From NCBI GenBank assembly GCA_041398565.1, contig JAWKUN010000004.1, forward strand, positions 744,001 through 808,000: a stretch of 64,000 nt of DNA, read 5' to 3'. Below, one piece after another: positions 26,439 through 33,988 of this stretch. The position numbers and the translations under genes are program-made. Below the pieces are notes generated by a model. The model was not told the origin of the DNA and did not search any database. It saw only the letters and a program-made list of their open reading frames with translations. Origin of the DNA: DATGPD01 sp041398565 (lineage in GTDB: Bacteria; Planctomycetota; UBA1135; UBA2386). Positions within the stretch are counted from its first letter, which is position 1. The number at the start of each line of letters is the position of its first letter.

Positions 26439-28478
26439 ATGCGCCGCTTCGGACACCTCTCCCACCTGCCTTCCGCGCTCGCGCTCCTCGTGCCGTTGTT
26501 GGCCGTCGCCGTGCTCGGCGGCCTGGAGCTCAGTCGGCAGAGCGCCCAGGTGGCGGACGCGGTGCAGCAACAAGCGGCCACGTTCCTGGCCAGCGCCCGC
26601 CTGCACTTCGAGGAGCGCGTGCGCGGCACCGCCGAGGACGCGCTGCACCGGGCGAGTCTGCGCTCGCCGAGGTTGGTGGCAGAAACCCTGGCAGCGGTCG
26701 CGTCGGACGAGGGCGTACTCGATCTCTTCTGCCTGGACGGTCAAGGTCAACTGGTGCATCCACGCACGGCGATGCCACGCGAGAGTGCGCTGCCGTTCCT
26801 GTCCCCCACGACCAGCGACGAGATCCGCCTGGCCGAAGCGCTCCTCGCGCTGGGCGGGCACGCCGAACTGCAGCGCGCGCAGGTCTTGCTGCAGCGGTTC
26901 GCACTGCGGCGTCCGGCAGCGGTCGCCGAGCGTGCCCGCGCCGCCTTCCGCCTGGGCAGCGTGCTCCGCCAGACCGGCGATCTCGTCGCTGCCGAGCGCG
27001 CCTACCTCGAAGCGCGCCTGCTCGCCGCGCAGAGCGACGCGTCGCCGATCGGCGTCGAATTGCTCACGCGCGTGGCGGTCGCCGAGATGCAGGCGCGCCC
27101 CGACACGCTCCTCGACCTGGCGCGCGGCATCTGCGAGAACGAGTGGTTCGCGGTGCCCGACGAGCTCGCTGGTGCCGTGCTGGCCCGCATCCTGGCCGAA
27201 CTACCCGAAGAGGCCGGCGCCGACGTGCGCAACCTGCGCAGCCTCGAGGGCGCCCGCCGCACTGCCCGGCGCTACGCCCACGAATACCAACGCTTCGCGG
27301 CCGCCGCCGTCGAGCGCGCCGTGGCCGACGATCCGCCGGAGCCGATCGTGCGGGTCATCGGCAGCGGCCCGGACTGCGCGCTCCTGGCGCTGCGCCGCAC
27401 CACCGACGCCGAACAGAGCGTGGCCGGGCGCACACTGCGGTGGCTCGGTCTGCGCCTCGATCTTCCGTGCTTGGTCAACGAGACCATGGACGCGTTCCTG
27501 TCGCCGCAGCCCGTCGGCTTCCGGCTCGAGGTGCTCGACGGCGACGGCGCCTCCATCCTCGACGGCGCCAGCGGCAGCCCGGTCGCGGCCGAGGTGCCGA
27601 CCGTGGCCGGCCTCGTCCTGCGCGCCGTCCCCGTCGACCCGGACGCGGCCCTGCGCGACGAACGCGCCGCGGTGCGCAACCGCGTGCTGATCCTCGCCGC
27701 CCTGCTGGCGCTGGCGCTCGGCGGCGGTTTCCTCCTGGTGCGATCGGTCGGCCGCGAGACCGAACTCGCCGACCTCAAGATGATCTTCGTCTCGCGCATG
27801 TCGCACGAGCTCAAGACACCACTGGCCCTCATCAAGATGTATGGGGAAACCCTGGCGCTCGGACGTGCGAAGGACGCTGCCCAGACCCAGGCATTCGGTG
27901 GCATCGTGGCGCGCGAGGCCGATCGCCTCAACGACCAGATCCAGCGCATCCTGTCCTTCGCCCAGCAGCTCTCGGGCACTCTCCGCTACACACCCGAGAA
28001 AGTCGACCTCGCCGAGGCCGTCGAGGACGTAATCGCCGAGTATCGAGACCACGTGCATCGCAGCGGCTGCGTCCTCCGCGCGCAGATCGACGAATCGGTG
28101 CGCGCCGTCCACGCGATGGTCGACCCGCACGCCCTACACCTGGCACTCTCCAGCCTGATCGACAACGCCGTGAAGTACACCCCCAAGACGCAGGTTCCGC
28201 GCGACGTGGTCGTGGCCCTTCGACGCGAGGGCGACGTCGGTACCATCACCGTGCGCGACCACGGCATCGGCATTCCGGACAAGGAGCGGCAACGGGTCTT
28301 CGATCCGTTCTACCGCGCCTCCAATGCCGGCGAGATCCGAGGCGCGGGCCTCGGCCTCGGCCAGGTGCAGCACTTCGCCGAGGCGCACCACGGCCAAGTC
28401 TCGGTCGCCGCCGCACCCGGCGGTGGAACCGTGGTGACCCTGCGCCTGCCCTTGGCCCTCGATGGAGATCGGCCGTGA
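26439..28478 (+). CDS. Membrane sensor histidine kinase with large sensor domain
   Basis: A 679-residue kinase with one membrane helix at the N-terminus (LPSALALLVPLLAVAVLGGL), a sensor domain of about 390 residues and a second helix (VLILAALLALALGGGFLLV). The H-box follows: VSRMSHELKTPLALIKMYGE, phospho-His at about residue 456. The ATPase domain has LSSLIDNAVKYTPK (N-box), VRDHGIGIPDKE (G1) and GAGLGLGQVQHF (G2). The periplasmic part is helical and contains a TPR-like stretch (AAFRLGSVLRQTGDLVAAER). An in-frame ATG at 26403 is an alternative start. Its stop overlaps the response-regulator start (GTGA), which makes the pair unambiguous. Confidence 0.92.
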   Translation: MRRFGHLSHLPSALALLVPLLAVAVLGGLELSRQSAQVADAVQQQAATFLASARLHFEERVRGTAEDALHRASLRSPRLVAETLAAVASDEGVLDLFCLDGQGQLVHPRTAMPRESALPFLSPTTSDEIRLAEALLALGGHAELQRAQVLLQRFALRRPAAVAERARAAFRLGSVLRQTGDLVAAERAYLEARLLAAQSDASPIGVELLTRVAVAEMQARPDTLLDLARGICENEWFAVPDELAGAVLARILAELPEEAGADVRNLRSLEGARRTARRYAHEYQRFAAAAVERAVADDPPEPIVRVIGSGPDCALLALRRTTDAEQSVAGRTLRWLGLRLDLPCLVNETMDAFLSPQPVGFRLEVLDGDGASILDGASGSPVAAEVPTVAGLVLRAVPVDPDAALRDERAAVRNRVLILAALLALALGGGFLLVRSVGRETELADLKMIFVSRMSHELKTPLALIKMYGETLALGRAKDAAQTQAFGGIVAREADRLNDQIQRILSFAQQLSGTLRYTPEKVDLAEAVEDVIAEYRDHVHRSGCVLRAQIDESVRAVHAMVDPHALHLALSSLIDNAVKYTPKTQVPRDVVVALRREGDVGTITVRDHGIGIPDKERQRVFDPFYRASNAGEIRGAGLGLGQVQHFAEAHHGQVSVAAAPGGGTVVTLRLPLALDGDRP

Positions 28479-29209
28479 ACACATCCACCCCCCCGCCTCG
28501 GCTGCTGTTGATCGAAGACGAACCCGACCTGCGCGCGGGGCTGGTGCACAACTTGACCCTCGACGGCTACGACGTCGAAGTCGCCGAGGACGGGCGGGTC
28601 GGGCTGCAGATGGCGCAGGCCAGCACCTACTCGCTGATCCTGCTCGACCTCATGCTTCCCCACCTCTCGGGGATCGACCTGCTGCGCCGGCTGCGCGCCG
28701 ACGGGCGCAACACGCCGGTGATCATCCTGTCGGCGAAGGGACAAGACCACGACAAGGTCACCGGGCTCGAACTCGGCGCCGACGACTACGTCACCAAACC
28801 GTTCGGCATCGCCGAGCTCACCGCCCGGATCCGGGCGGTGCTGCGACGCACCTCGCCGCTGGCGACGGCGTCCGGCAACGGCCACCGGGACGTGTGGGTG
28901 TTCCCGCACCTGGTCGTCGACTTCAAGCGCTTCGTCGTGCAGCGCGACGGGCGAGAGTTCCCGCTGAGCCGCTTCGAGGCCGAGGTGCTGCGGCTCCTGC
29001 TCGCGCACCGCGGTCAGGTCGTGACCCGCGGCGACCTGCTCACCAAGGTTTGGGGCTACGTGCACCTGCCGACGACACGCACGGTGGACAACCACATCGC
29101 GCGCCTGCGCAAGAAGGTGGAGCACGACGTCGACAACCCGACCTACGTGGTCACGGTGCACGGCATCGGCTACCGCTTCGACCCCGAGCCGCTCGAGGTG
29201 CGCACGTGA
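28475..29209 (+). CDS. OmpR-family response regulator
   Basis: A 244-residue transcription factor. The receiver domain holds the acidic pair IEDEPDLRAG, the phosphoacceptor Asp58 in LILLDLMLP, the Thr/Ser position VIILSAKG and the Lys in DYVTKPFGI. The winged helix follows (FPLSRFEAEVLRLLLAHRG, then RTVDNHIARLRKKVEHD and VHGIGYRF). It is partner to the overlapping kinase gene and its own stop overlaps the next gene (GTGA). It probably controls this operon and others; I cannot identify its binding sites by eye. Confidence 0.95.
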   Translation: MNTSTPPPRLLLIEDEPDLRAGLVHNLTLDGYDVEVAEDGRVGLQMAQASTYSLILLDLMLPHLSGIDLLRRLRADGRNTPVIILSAKGQDHDKVTGLELGADDYVTKPFGIAELTARIRAVLRRTSPLATASGNGHRDVWVFPHLVVDFKRFVVQRDGREFPLSRFEAEVLRLLLAHRGQVVTRGDLLTKVWGYVHLPTTRTVDNHIARLRKKVEHDVDNPTYVVTVHGIGYRFDPEPLEVRT

Positions 29210-30168
29210 GGTGTGCGCTGGCCTGGTCCGCCGCGCTGGCGTTGCTCGCGCCATCCGCGACCGCCCAGCCCAGCTCGATCCCATCCCGGCCGGGTCAGCT
29301 CGGCGGCGCTGGGTTGGGCGCTGCGACCGGCAGTGGGATGCCGGCGCCTTCGGCGCTCCCGCCTCCGAGCGGGACGCTCGACGCGGCACCCGAAACGGAC
29401 CCGTTGGCGAGCGCCTGGTTGCACGACCTCCTCGGGTCCGAGCCGCGGATCGTCCTGGCGGCCTACCGCGACGTGGTGGCCGACCGCGAGGCCCCGCGCC
29501 TGCACCGCCTGCGCGCGGCGGCGCGGGCCCTGCCGATCGCGGCGGCGCAGAGCGACGACGAAGGCGTCGCTGCGCTCGCCCAGGCTCTGACCGATCTCGG
29601 CGGCGGCCAGCCGGCAGCGAGGGCTGCCCATCTGGCCGACCGGCTGACGGCAGCGCAGCACGCGTTGCGCGCGTGGGCCGCCGCACCGTTGACCGCCGAG
29701 AGCGACCTGCGCCCGATCGCCCAGCGCATCGCCGCCGAGCCGTGGCGTACGCTCGACGCGCTGAGTGCGCGGGCAGGGTCGGAGTCCGCCGAACGCCCCC
29801 CGGGCGCCGATGGCGCCGAGGATGCCCGGCGCCGGGCCGACGACGCCCGAGAGGGCGAACCGACGCGCCCCCGCACCCTGCAGCAACGACGGTGGGCACG
29901 CGACGTCCTCGAGTGGGAGATGGCCGGACAACGGGACAAGGCCGCGCGCATCTTCGCGGCGTTGGTGCGTCGGCGCGACGGTCGCGCCGGCCTCACGCTG
30001 CAGAGATTCGAAGCCGAGCTGGGTCGCGCCAAGGACCTGACCGAGACCGACCGCGAGTTGCTGGGACGAGCACTGGCCGCGGCTCGCACTCGATCGCGCG
30101 ATGGAGACACACGCGGCGCGGGCATCCTGTGCGGCGCCGCGCTCACCCTGCTGCGCACCAGCCGGTGA
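29206..30168 (+). CDS. Secreted helical protein in the two-component operon, function unknown
   Basis: A 320-residue protein with a signal peptide (CALAWSAALALLAPSATAQ), a Pro/Ser/Gly linker, and then an all-helical Ala/Arg-rich region with no recognised domain. A charged stretch near residues 190-225 (ADGAEDARRRADDAREGEP) may be disordered. The GTG start overlaps the response-regulator stop (GTGA), so it is translated with the kinase and regulator. That coupling suggests it acts in the same signalling path, perhaps as a periplasmic accessory or a regulated output. I do not recognise a family. Confidence 0.7.
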   Translation: MRCALAWSAALALLAPSATAQPSSIPSRPGQLGGAGLGAATGSGMPAPSALPPPSGTLDAAPETDPLASAWLHDLLGSEPRIVLAAYRDVVADREAPRLHRLRAAARALPIAAAQSDDEGVAALAQALTDLGGGQPAARAAHLADRLTAAQHALRAWAAAPLTAESDLRPIAQRIAAEPWRTLDALSARAGSESAERPPGADGAEDARRRADDAREGEPTRPRTLQQRRWARDVLEWEMAGQRDKAARIFAALVRRRDGRAGLTLQRFEAELGRAKDLTETDRELLGRALAAARTRSRDGDTRGAGILCGAALTLLRTSR

Positions 30169-30223
30169 CGGCGGGGCAGAGCGGCCAGCGACGCACCAAC
30201 GGCGAGAACCCAGCCGGCGAGAC

Positions 30224-30655
30224 TCAGCGAGAGACCGTCTCGCCGCTCTGCGCGTCGGTCGCCGACGACTCCATGTCCGTGTCCTTGTCGAACCACGTCC
30301 CCTGGTAGAAGTCGAGCGGCTTGATCTCGGGGCCGTAGGGGTGCAGGTCGGCCAGTCCGTAGACCGGCAGGAGGAAGAAGTCGACCGCGTGCGCGCCGCA
30401 GTAGACCGTGTGCACCACGCCCCGCCACAGGAAGGCGAACGGCAGGGTGATGGTCTGCATCACCGAACCGCCGCCGAGCGCCTCGCGCGCCTGCTCGGTC
30501 GTGCCGACGGCGTCGGTCGCCGCGCCGTAGAGGATGATGCCGGGCGAGAGCACGGCGACCGTGAGATCCTTCCCTGCGCGTCTGAAGCTGTCGCAGCTCG
30601 TGAGGGAGAGGGCCAAGAGGGCGAACGTGCTCAGGCTGGCTTTGCGGAGGTTCAA
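30224..30655 (-). CDS. Small lipoprotein, planctomycete-type hypothetical
   Basis: A 143-residue predicted lipoprotein. The start is a TTG at 30653-30655, chosen because GAGGTAGG lies just upstream and the signal begins at once (LRKASLSTFALLALSLTSC). The mature part is hydrophobic in two places (SPGIILYGAATDAVG, then ITLPFAFLWRGVVHTVYCG) and ends with a polar tail. The pattern of aromatic residues (LPVYGLADLHPYGPEIKPLD) looks conserved, but I know no function for it. It is convergent with the gene upstream, leaving 55 bp between the stops. Confidence 0.65.
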   Translation of the reverse strand: MNLRKASLSTFALLALSLTSCDSFRRAGKDLTVAVLSPGIILYGAATDAVGTTEQAREALGGGSVMQTITLPFAFLWRGVVHTVYCGAHAVDFFLLPVYGLADLHPYGPEIKPLDFYQGTWFDKDTDMESSATDAQSGETVSR

Positions 30656-31049
30656 CTTGCCTACCTCGATTGAGAGAGCCTTCGTGGGGCAGCGGGCCCG
30701 AGACTGAAGCGCGTCGGCCGCTTGCACTCAAGCGCGCGCTGATGCTTTTTGGCAAATGCGTTGGGTGCGATGGGCACCCACCCTTCCAACGGCGCGGCGC
30801 ACGACCGGGCCGTAGGCCAGAGCAGGAACGACGGACTAGCTTTCATGGCCTCCATTGCCTCCACGGCCGCCCATCGCAGCCCGCGGCAGCCGCCGGCGCA
30901 CACCCTGACGGCCCTGACTGGCCGGGATCGCGCGCCCCGGTGCCGGCGATCCGCGAGAATCGTGGGGCTCAGGACGCGGCGAGCCTTTCTCTCTCGCCCG
31001 GGCTTGCGTTAGCCTCGTCGCTTTCGACTTCGAACGCGCACGGACGCCC
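30656..31049. other. 394-bp divergent intergenic region
   Basis: This should contain the promoters of the lipoprotein (minus) and the NYN-like protein (plus). I see no RNA gene. The stretch 30740-30850 looks less G+C-rich than its surroundings, as expected of a promoter region. Confidence 0.45.
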
Positions 31050-32387
31050 ATGATCAGCGAGTTTGGTGGGGACATTTTCGACGACGAGCCTCCCGCGGCA
31101 GTGCCGCCCAAGAAGGGCGGCAAGGAACGCTCGTCCAGCGTCCAGAAAGTCAACCTGAAGGCGCAGGCGCGCCGGGGTGCCGACGATCTGGGGTTCACCC
31201 CCGCTCCCGAGGGCACGGCAGACGAAGGCGCGGCACCGGCCGACGCGGAAGCGACCCCCACCAAGGGACGCCGTGGCCGTCGCCGGCGCAGTACCGGCCG
31301 CGAGGACGCCCAGCAGGATGCCGGGTCCGAGGTCAGCGCTACGCCGCCGGCAGCCACCCCGCGGCGCGGGCGCGGCGGCCGCGCGACGGCCAAGCCGAAG
31401 GAGGCTCCCGCTGCCGAGGCGGCCGCGGACGACGAAGACGAGGACAAGATCGAGGCGTTCCCCCTCTTCGCCGAGCGCGAAGATGAAGGAGACGAAGCTT
31501 CGTTCGCGGGCGAAGACGACCTCCTCGAGCAGCTCGGCGGCCAGGAGGATGACGAAGACGAGGCGATCATCGCCGTGGAGGAAGTGGAGGAAGAGGAATT
31601 CGAGGAGGAGATCCTCGAGGAAACCCTCGACGAGCCCCTCGACGAGTCTGCCGCAGGCGACGTCCCGGTCCCCCTCGAAGACGACGAGGACGAGGAGCTG
31701 TTCGAGCCCGCGCCGAGCGAGACGCGCCTGCCCGACGAGGAACGCGGTCCCGGCCGCCGGCGCCGGCGTCGCCGTGGCCGCGACCGAGAGCGAGAGCGAG
31801 AACGTCCACGCAACTTCGAGCCCGGCGGCGAACGAACTCGCGACGACCGAGGCCCGATCGCGCCGCCCCCACCGCGCGCCGTGCCGCCTGGCGACCGCAC
31901 GCCGCGACCCGAGCGCGGCGGAGCCTGGGCCCCGGCGACACCCGGCAGCGGCGCACGTACGACGCCAGCCACGCAGCGGGTGGCACTCTTCGTCGACGTC
32001 GAAGCGTTGCAGCACGAAGCGCAATCCCTCGGTGGTCAGATCTCGTTCAGCCGACTCCTGCGCCAGATCACCGGCAGCCGCACGCTCGCGCGGGCGATCG
32101 CCTACTGCGCACCGAGCAGCCGCGGCACCGGCGGCGTCGCCGGCCTCGAGACCGTGCGCGTCGAACGCGAGGCCCACACGCCGGTCGCGATCGCGGTCGA
32201 CGCTCTGGCCACGGCGCCCCGCGTCGACTGCGTGGTCATCGCCCCCGAGCCGCTGGCGGTGTCGCCGCTGGTGCGCGCGCTTCGCGCCGCCGGAGTTCGC
32301 GTGGAGTCCGCCGGCTTCGAGGCGCGCGGACCGTCCGAAGTGGCCGACCACCTGCGGCTGGGCAAGGAAGCGCTCTTCGCCCCGTGA
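31050..32387 (+). CDS. Disordered acidic/basic protein with C-terminal degenerate NYN domain
   Basis: A 445-residue protein. Residues 1-310 are low complexity: basic patches (GRRGRRRR, RRRRRRGRDRERERER) alternate with long acidic runs (VEEVEEEEFEEEILEE), like the disordered arms of RNase E-type proteins. The last 135 residues resemble an NYN/LabA-like PIN domain: RVALFVDVEALQHEAQ for the first acidic strand and IAVDALATAPRVDCVVIA for the second. The normal S-G-D-x-D-F acidic motif is replaced by APEPLAV, so nuclease activity is doubtful. NYN proteins act on RNA. An RNA-binding scaffold role would fit the arms, by inference. The ATG at 31050 is the only good start. Confidence 0.7.
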   Translation: MISEFGGDIFDDEPPAAVPPKKGGKERSSSVQKVNLKAQARRGADDLGFTPAPEGTADEGAAPADAEATPTKGRRGRRRRSTGREDAQQDAGSEVSATPPAATPRRGRGGRATAKPKEAPAAEAAADDEDEDKIEAFPLFAEREDEGDEASFAGEDDLLEQLGGQEDDEDEAIIAVEEVEEEEFEEEILEETLDEPLDESAAGDVPVPLEDDEDEELFEPAPSETRLPDEERGPGRRRRRRRGRDRERERERPRNFEPGGERTRDDRGPIAPPPPRAVPPGDRTPRPERGGAWAPATPGSGARTTPATQRVALFVDVEALQHEAQSLGGQISFSRLLRQITGSRTLARAIAYCAPSSRGTGGVAGLETVRVEREAHTPVAIAVDALATAPRVDCVVIAPEPLAVSPLVRALRAAGVRVESAGFEARGPSEVADHLRLGKEALFAP

Positions 32388-32533
32388 CGACGCACGTTCG
32401 CTCCTTGACACCGATCGGGAGCGAACGCGCCGGCGGCTCGACGTGCCGACGCCCCCGCGCCGCGCCGTCGCGAATCGAGGATCTCGCCAGGTTCGGGGCT
32501 CGACAGCGTGCGCTCGGCGCCGATCATTCGGCC

Positions 32534-33493
32534 ATGTTCCGCGGCTCTCCGCCGGCCTCCCGCCTCGCGCGCGCCCTCCCGGTCTTGGTCGCCTGGCTCG
32601 CCGCCGGCGCGGGCGCGCAGGGTTCCAGCGGACAAGCTCCCGCCCGACGGTCGGACTCGACCCCTCCCACCGGCAACCCTGTCGCCGGCAAGCCTGTCGC
32701 CGGCAAGCCGACCGCGGGTCGCGCGGGTCAGGGCGCCGGCAGGGACGACACCCTCGCCCCGGTCGTGTTGCAGGCCTACAGCGAGGCCGCGAGCCGCCAT
32801 GCTTTCTCCGCCATCGACCGGAACGCCGACGACCGGATCGACATCTTCGAGTTCACCCGCTCGCTCGACGCCAAGGCGGGCGACTCCCAAGACCTGACGA
32901 CGTTCCGGCATGCCGACGACAACCGCGACGGGTTCTTGAACTGGCCCGAGTTCGATCGGCGCCTGCGCGCGCTCCTGCGCTTGCGCGCCGAGTTCCGCTA
33001 CATCCCGGCGAGGCGGCTCGCTCCCGTCAAGACGGCCGACACGCAGGTTGCGACTCCGCCGATGGACGCGCGCACGAAGGCGCTGTGGACCCTGCTCGAC
33101 ACCGACCGCTCGGGAAGCGTGTCTCGCGAAGAGTTCGTCTCGATGGTCACGGCCGCCGGTATGCCGCCGGCGACGATGGTGCGCTTCGTCGAATCGGACC
33201 GCAACGGCGACGATCAGCTCGATCCGGGCGAGCTGACCCGCCTGATCGCCGTGCTTCCAGGCATGCCGCGCACGGCACCGGTCGCCAGCAGCTCGAAGGG
33301 CTTCTCCGCGGCGTGGCGTCGCGCCGACACCGACGGCGACGGCGAAGTGTCGATTGCGGAGCTGCAGATCGCTCTGCGCGAGCACGACATCCATCTCGGC
33401 CGCTGGGCGGACAAGATCGTGGCCGACGCCGACCGCAGCGGCGACCGACGCCTTGGCCCGGCGGAGGTCATCGCCGCCGAGCCACGCCGCTAG
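32534..33493 (+). CDS. Secreted protein with six EF-hands
   Basis: A 319-residue protein with a signal peptide (LARALPVLVAWLAAGAGAQG), a short PVAGKP repeat linker, and six EF-hand loops: DRNADDRIDIFEF, DDNRDGFLNWPEF, DTDRSGSVSREEF, DRNGDDQLDPGEL, DTDGDGEVSIAEL and DADRSGDRRLGPAE. The loops keep Asp/Asn at the calcium-coordinating positions and Glu at the last, except the first, which ends in Phe after Glu-Phe spacing. Bacterial secreted EF-hand proteins are common in Planctomycetota and probably bind calcium outside the cytoplasm. It precedes a 180-bp tandem repeat and is not obviously in an operon. Confidence 0.85.
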   Translation: MFRGSPPASRLARALPVLVAWLAAGAGAQGSSGQAPARRSDSTPPTGNPVAGKPVAGKPTAGRAGQGAGRDDTLAPVVLQAYSEAASRHAFSAIDRNADDRIDIFEFTRSLDAKAGDSQDLTTFRHADDNRDGFLNWPEFDRRLRALLRLRAEFRYIPARRLAPVKTADTQVATPPMDARTKALWTLLDTDRSGSVSREEFVSMVTAAGMPPATMVRFVESDRNGDDQLDPGELTRLIAVLPGMPRTAPVASSSKGFSAAWRRADTDGDGEVSIAELQIALREHDIHLGRWADKIVADADRSGDRRLGPAEVIAAEPRR

Positions 33494-33500
33494 CACGTCG

Positions 33501-33893
33501 CAGCCTGCGGCCGCACCAAAGGTGCGAGTCGGCGCTGCGCGCCGACCAGAAGGGCCGCAGGCCGCTTTGTTGCCTGGGGCTTCCAGTGCTGCTCAGGCAT
33601 CGCGGATCCGGCGCCCTGGCGAATCACACGCCCTGCGGACTCCCCGCGCGCCGCGAAGTTCCGCAGCACCTACAGCCCATGCAGCCTGCGGCCGCACCAA
33701 AGGTGCGAGTCGGCGCTGCGCGCCGACCAGAAGGGCCGCAGGCCGCTTTGTTGCCTGGGGCTTCCAGTGCTGCTCAGGCATCGCGGATCCCGCGCCGTAG
33801 CGAATCACACCCCTGCGGACTCCCCGCGCGCCGCGAAGTTCCGCAGCACCTACAGCCCATGCAGCCTGCGGCCGCACCAAAGGTGCGAGTCAC
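33501..33893. repeat. Tandem repeat of 180-181 bp (2.2 copies) with nested palindromes
   Basis: Copies begin at 33501, 33682 and 33862; the third is only about 29 bp. Each unit opens with a hairpin system: an outer 10-bp stem (33503-33512 with 33553-33562) enclosing two inner stems (33513-33517 with 33521-33525, and 33528-33534 with 33540-33546). This is a three-way junction like REP/BIME elements. The two full copies differ at only a few bases. No transposase gene is present. The array fills most of the gap between the EF-hand gene and the transglutaminase gene. Confidence 0.85.
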
Positions 33894-33988
33894 GAGGATT
33901 CGCAGCACATTGCGTTTTTGCCCCGTCCGCTCGGCTCGGACCTGACAGCGCCGGGTCGCCGCGAGAAGATGCGCGGCTTCGCCAAGCC

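Noticed and set aside
33501..33893. Possible CRISPR array
   Set aside because: The unit is 180 bp, the copies are contiguous without unique spacers, and no cas gene is near.
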